Source: Vitellaria paradoxa
Lineage: Eukaryota > Streptophyta > Magnoliopsida > Ericales > Sapotaceae
Direction of reading: 5' to 3'
Assembly: GCA_019916065.1 (NCBI GenBank)
Contig: CM034244.1
Coordinates: 33,851,433 to 33,915,432, forward strand
DNA length: 64,000 bases
This document shows positions 58,460 through 64,000 of this stretch, one piece after another (the first letter of the stretch is position 1; each line of letters begins with the position of its first letter). The notes under the pieces were generated by a model that made no database searches, had not been told where the DNA came from, and saw only the letters and a list, made by a program, of their open reading frames with translations. Made by a program: the position numbers and the translations under genes.

Positions 58460-60107
58460 TATGGCACCGTTTGCAGTTTTTTTTTTTTTTTTTTTTGTAA
58501 ATCTTTAGAAATTTATTGAAATTTTTACAAATTTTTACATTTCTATAAATTCTAATAAATCTTTGCAAATCTAATAAAATCTTTATAAATTTTAAAAAGT
58601 TTAAAAGTCAAAAAAAAAATTTGACAGAATCAATTTAAACTCTCTAAAGTTTTGTTTTTTTGTTTTTTTTTTTGGTTTTATTAGTTATACTCTAAACTCA
58701 AAAAAATTAGTCAAAATCACATTTTAATCAATCTATTTGAACTCCAAACGATTCTTATATTTAAATATTTTTGGAGTCTTATAATTAATGACGGATTAAG
58801 TTTTCAAGCTCAAAAATTCTAAATCCTAATACACTGAAATTAGTGAACACTGAAAAGAAGAATTCAAAATTTTGATTGCACGTAGTTGATGTACCATCAA
58901 AGTGATATCAAAAATTTAAAGAGAAAATAATTTTTTTATCATAACATAAAATTAAAATAATGTGATAATAGTATTTATGTAATATGGGATTTTGTTTGGC
59001 ATGTTAAAAAATTTTGAAAACGTCAAAAAATATCTGAAAATCTCTATAACTCTTTAACACATTTTGTTCAGCTCATATTTCATGAAATTTCTATAAATTT
59101 ATATATATTTATATATTTTTAACAAATTTTTATAAACCCCAATAAATTTTTTACAAACTCCACTAACAATTTCTAACCTTTCTACAAATCTCAAAAACTT
59201 TCAAAAAATCTAACATAAATATGTTAGAACGGATCTAAAAATCTATTCAAACAGTTTCCTTCATAACATTTGACGTAAAAGTCAAAAATTCAACAATTTT
59301 TAAAAAGTTCTAATAGAAATTTGTTAGAATGAACCAAAAAATCCATTTGAATGGCTTTTTTCTCCAACATTCTAATATAAAAGTAAAAAAATTACACTAT
59401 TTATCTATAAAAAATGTGATTTGGTCGTTAAATACCAAATACTAAAAAATTATCCAAATTACGTTTTTAGTTGTTTTTTTTGGTACTCCCCCTATAAAGA
59501 GTTTCGAATCAATTATTACTTTTTTAAAATGAGATGCTAATATGCATGTCATATTAGGGGCGGACATTTCAGGTCCGTCCAAGTTCATTTTATTTTTTTC
59601 AGCTTGGAATTAATCTAGTAGGTCTGCACACGTTCGTAATTTTAAAAATATATTTTTGAACATTTTTGATATGTTTATATATTATTTTATTTATATTTTT
59701 TAATAAAAAATCAAGCTCTTATATAAAATGTTTAAAAATATTTATTTTATTTTAAAAATATAATTTAAATATTTAAAAATAAAATTGTATGCACAGACTT
59801 AAAAATTAAACCTAAACCCAACAAATTAAAAATACATTTTTAACCTGGGTTAACCCACCCATTCGCCACCATAACCGTGAGTGGAGCCACGCGAATAACC
59901 TCCCTTTACCTTGAAGATGAAATTACTAAACTAACATTGGTACTTCAGCCTTACTACAGAATTAAAATTAAATAAAAAATTTCAAGCATAAAAAATGTTA
60001 CAAGAGTCATGTGCATTCCTCATTACACTACTGATTTGTTTTTGTAAATAAAATTATTAAATGTAATACAAAAACATAATAAATTTTACAAATGATACAA
60101 TATATAT
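58460..60107. other. Intergenic, MITE-like debris
   Basis: 58465-58750 (CACCGTTTGCAG...CTCCAAACGATTC) and 58985-59485 (TTTTGTTTGGCATG...GGTACTCC) look like MITEs of the family in intron 7 of the copper pump. No gene. Confidence 0.45.
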
Positions 60108-60112
60108 ATTTT

Positions 60113-60989
60113 TGTTTAGCAGTAAATTTTACCGCCGAAACTATTGACCACGCTAACTGGAAATACGACTGTGAACCTGCCGAGCAAAGAAAAGAGAAAG
60201 GTTATAGCCAGAATGGAAGTCTCTGACCGGAAAACCTTCCGATACTTAAGCCAGTAGATAACTTATGAAAAACTCTTAAGAGAAAAAGTAAAGAGTGCAA
60301 TAAGTTGATAATAGTCAGCTTACTCTGATTGTCAAGTAGAGTATTATATTTATAGTAATGTAAATAATAAATAAAATAATACCTGTGAATTGGCTGTATT
60401 CATGCCTCCGGGTACTTATTTCTTTCTTTGTTTTAAATGCCTTTCACTTCTCATTTAATACCCCATACCTTTCATTCAATGCATTTGGTAACTAAATGCG
60501 ACTGTATAGTCGGAATTCAGTTGTCAAATTGTCACATCTATCAACCACTTGTGACGAGATGAACTAATTTAGTTTCATTTACGGTGATAAATACATAGTC
60601 CAGTCATATCTATGACACATTTATGGTTACAAACTTATATTAATGTTGTGGGACCCATGCTTAACATTTATTAGCCGTCATTCTAAGGGCCAAACAAATT
60701 AACTTTTGTGATTTTCGACGATCACCACGTGACAGCATGTCATTCATCAATACTAGGACGCCAAGGAAACCTAAGCCATCTCAATTGTGAGTCACACGTC
60801 AAATCTACAATGCTTGTGAGTGACGCCACGTGTCGCCTAATCGTTGTACGGTACAGGGCCACGTATCACTAGTCAAAGTGTTCGGTCAATGAACACATGT
60901 CGAAAACAAAAATGTTTCGCATTGGGCCACGTATCATCCTTTTTAAATTGTTCGGCATTCCACGTGTCCCAGACTTATTTTACCCAACA
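60113..60989 (-). mobile_element. Solo LTR of the Tat-like family
   Basis: An 877-bp LTR, reverse in orientation to the LTR at 1755-2660 and homologous over its length. On the plus strand it begins TGTTTAGC and ends ACCCAACA, and is flanked by perfect ATTTT repeats (60108-60112 and 60990-60994). No internal region is present, so it arose by LTR-LTR recombination. TATA equivalent at 60347-60354. Confidence 0.85.
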
Positions 60990-60994
60990 ATTTT

Positions 60995-62185
60995 TGTGGC
61001 AGCAAACATCCTTAGTAAACTTTTTCGAGCACTATTAGAAAGTTCACGCTCAATCAATAAATTATGAAAAATATATTTATCAGTTTAATGTCTTATTCGA
61101 TTATAATAATTTTCTTTCCTTAATAAGTAACATTGCCTCTCTCTCACTTACAATTCTAATGCAACTTGTCTTCCCTTTTTTGTGGTGTTTTGTGCCTCTT
61201 TAACAAAAATCTTTAATCTATCCTAACTGCCATTACATATAATTTTATTTTTATTTTCTTTAAAAAAAATTTAATAATAAAACAATACTCTAATCCAAAT
61301 TGTAAAAGAATTTTAATCGTGAGGAATTAAGGCAAGGGTTGGTGAACAAATAGAGACAATGTTGTGTTAGAAACAAGCCGAGTTTGAACTTATTTGAACT
61401 TAACTCGAGTTATTTATACTGTGCTAAAACTTTTATATAAGTTCGAGTTTGGTTCAATCAAAAAAATTTTATGTTCGAAATCGGCTCACAAGTAATTCGA
61501 GTAAACTAAAATGACATCGATCGTTTAATCTAAATATAATAAATACATATATATATATATATATTATTTTATTGAGTCGGTTCACAAATTTTCAAGCCGA
61601 ATTTTTTAAGACCCGAACTCGATTTTGATGCTATACTAGTGACAAATTAAGTTTGATTCGACCTCATTTTTATCACGAACTGAACTTGAATATCTCAGAA
61701 AAAGCTAGATTTATTTCCATCATTAGGCGATGTTAATTTGGTGACACCGAACTTTGAGTCGTTAAATTAAAATTCAACTGCACAAATAAATTTATAAATT
61801 TTTATATTAAAAAATATAGATATATTTAAACAGTTGAATATTAGTTCAACAACTCGGAATGCAATTATCACCAAACAATTTTTCTGCCTATTCTCGTTTT
61901 TTTTTTTTTTTGGAGCTTCACATAATTATCACCAAACAAGCTGTTAGCCTCCGGATTCCTGATCAGCTCACGGGGTCTCGAGCTTTTTTTTTTTTTTTCT
62001 TTTTTGGTAGTTGTCTCGAGCTTTTAATGCCTAGTTCCCTATTCCAGCTTGATTTCCGGAAGAGCCCACCTCCCGTGACAAACCAGGACGTAAAAATTAC
62101 CTTTACCCAGCAAGTATTCTCCTCGCCTGTCTTGTTTGAAAAAGGCACGAGGATACTGATAATAAAGAAACAGAAACGAATATAA
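60995..62185. other. Intergenic, no gene recognised
   Basis: 61370-61720 has CGAGTTTGA/CAAGCCGA motifs and a central TA run (61546-61564), resembling the stretches at 41060-41320 and 43570-43730. Otherwise AT-rich. Confidence 0.45.
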
Positions 62186-62189
62186 TAAT

Positions 62190-62480
62190 CTGCACTCCGA
62201 TTCGTATTTATTTAAATATTTATTTATTTAATATATAAAATATTTATAATAATTTTTAATGTGTATTATATATAATATATAATATATAATTGTTATTAAT
62301 ATTTTGCTATTAAACAAGAATAGAAACAGAAAATACGTTATTTAGTAGGGACAAGTATGAAAAAAATTTTTATAGCCACAACGGGGACAGAGATCGGGAC
62401 AGAGAAAGATATTGTTAAATGGGGATAAGGACGGAAAAAGTTATAGTTGTTCCATACCCACCCGGTTGACATTCCCATAA
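62190..62480. repeat. Decayed hAT-like copy related to 30894-31530
   Basis: Contains the AT centre (TTTATTTAATATATAAAATATTTATAATA-like), GGGGACAGAGATCGGGACAG and an end CCACCCGGTTGACATTCCCA matching TTGACATCCCTA. The left end is lost. Confidence 0.5.
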
Positions 62481-62519
62481 CAAATATATTTGGATTTTCT
62501 ATTTGTAGAAATAAATTAA

Positions 62520-62675
62520 GGCCCTGTGTGGTTGAAAAAAAGTTGGCCAAAAAATACAATAAAAGTTTAAAAATTTGATGTAAAGGTAATATGTAGCGAA
62601 TTTGATTGGAAAAAAGTATAAAAAATTAGTTAAAGTTGATAAATTTTGACTAATTTTAGTGTGCCAAACAGGACC
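62520..62675. repeat. MITE, inverted relative of 37353-37509
   Basis: Left end GGCCCTGTGTGGTTGA preceded by TAA; right end CCAAACAGGACC followed by CAA, so the right target copy has probably mutated. About 156 bp. Confidence 0.6.
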
Positions 62676-62679
62676 CAAA

Positions 62680-63328
62680 AAAAAACTTTCGTAGGATTCT
62701 CTTATTCCATGATATAAGTTTCGAGATTTTACTAAACTGCTATACCAAATCACAAATCTCATTTGTTGATTTTTATCAAATAATTGGCCTTCAACCTTAA
62801 CTACCGTTTGAAAACATTGTTATCTTATAATTGATTTAATTTAGAATAAAAAATTAAATTGATTTAATTTGATAAATAAATTTTACTTTTAAATCATATG
62901 TTTGAATTTTTAAAATTGAATTGAATTGATTTACGAAAAATACTAAATTTGATCATTTTAATATAAAATAAAAATTTTGATAAATATGATATATGAGAGT
63001 AAATTTGTTCATTTACATAGGTGGCTTAAGAAAAAAATAAAATTTCATTAAATTTTATTGTTTTGGGATAAATTTCAAATAATATATAATTTCTAAAATT
63101 TAAATTATTAAATTCAAATCTAGTTCATAAAATTTTATTTTAATTAAAAATATAAGAATTAACGAAAATTCTCATACCAAATAAGATCAAATCTCATCAA
63201 ATTTATCATTCAAATATTGCATAATTTCAACCATCATTCTCACACATAAATGTTATTACCGCAAATTCCAATAAAACTGAATTTGACACTCACCTCTCTT
63301 CCCTTTTTGGCTAATCATCAAACACTAA
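62680..63328. other. Intergenic, no gene recognised
   Basis: AT-rich with TTGAATTGATTTA-type runs; no repeat ends seen. Confidence 0.45.
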
Positions 63329-63665
63329 GAGCCCGTTTGGTAACTCAAAAATTAGTAAAAAAATACCAAAAGTTACTTTTGGTGTGTTTGACAAAACCAC
63401 AAATTTTTTCACTTTTTTGATTTGCTACAGTAAAAAGTACACTCTATAATTACAACTTTTTTTATTTACTACAGTAAAAAAATATATCAAACACCCAAAA
63501 GTTACCACTTTTTTACTTTGCTACAGTAAAAAATTTACCAAACACTCAAAAGTTACTAAAAAATACTAAAATTCCACTTGGTTCAACCAAACACATAAAA
63601 AAGTACAAAAAAAACACCTAAAAAACTATCAAAATTTGAGTTTTTTTGAACTTTCAAACACCCCC
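63329..63665. repeat. MITE with TAA duplication, 337 bp
   Basis: TAA at 63326-63328 and 63666-63668. Ends GAGCCCGTTTGGTAACTC and, reverse-complemented, GGGGGTGTTTGAAAGTTC. Inverted relative of 55089-55427. Internal repeats of CTACAGTAAAAAnT. Confidence 0.75.
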
Positions 63666-63668
63666 TAA

Positions 63669-64000
63669 AAGAGAAATAAAAGAATTTGAAAGCTCCGACT
63701 ACCTTCGGATTTCAATTTTTTCATTGAGCTAACACAAGGTATTCTTTTCCCAAAATTGATTGGATTTTTTAAAGTAAAAATTTAATTTAAATTGATGAAT
63801 AAAATTTTTCGTCTTGAACACATGTTTAAATATAAAAATTTAATTTATTTAAGAAAAATATCAACTTTGACTATGTTAAAGTAAAGTTATTTTTAATAGA
63901 TAATAGTTGCACATAAAATATTTATTTATTAAAAGAATTATAATTAAAACTATATTTTTATTTTATTCAATTAGAATTATTTATACAAATAATAATTACA
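63669..64000. other. AT-rich end of window
   Basis: No gene or repeat end seen. Confidence 0.45.

Overview
This is plant nuclear DNA. It is very AT-rich, its genes have GT-AG introns, and the intergenic space is packed with LTR, MULE-like, hAT-like, SINE and MITE sequences. The gene products are typical of flowering plants: a mitochondrial ADP/ATP carrier with the long plant N-terminal extension, a trihelix transcription factor, an EIF1AD-type protein and a copper P1B-ATPase. I cannot place the species; a woody eudicot or magnoliid would fit. All five complete genes lie on the minus strand.

Layout. 1-2660: the 3' end of a Ty3/gypsy (Tat-like) retrotransposon, with a polypurine tract, a 3' LTR and an antisense spliced reading frame. 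2661-7100: AT-rich DNA with decayed copia and gypsy pieces and a TIR element. 7140-14945 and 16552-21620: a tandem duplication carrying two ADP/ATP carrier genes (AAC-A and AAC-B). Each has a noncoding first exon and three coding exons and encodes 388 residues. 22416-24100: a MULE-like element carrying foreign sequence, including the N-terminal part of a SIAMESE-RELATED (SMR6-like) gene. 27175-28934: an intronless-CDS trihelix gene with a 5'UTR intron. 30100-32490: a MULE-like element swollen by seven 206-bp repeats and invaded by a hAT-like element with an 8-bp target duplication. 35030-40265: the EIF1AD-like gene. 43005-about 53300: an HMA4/HMA5-type Cu+-ATPase with eight coding exons and 974 residues. 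53400-64000: no gene seen; MITEs, a SINE and a solo LTR of the same family as the 5' end, in opposite orientation, with a perfect ATTTT target duplication.

The genes are not an operon-like system; each is an ordinary single transcription unit. The most informative part is the carrier duplication. Because one copy acts as an empty site for the other, several transposon insertions (MULE at 14355, TIR element at 7934, MITE at 17331, about 3 kb in the 5'UTR intron of copy A) can be dated as later than the duplication. Copy B also carries a 39-bp duplication of its TATA region and replacements at normally invariant carrier residues. I found no CRISPR, operon, tRNA or rRNA, and no undescribed multi-gene system.
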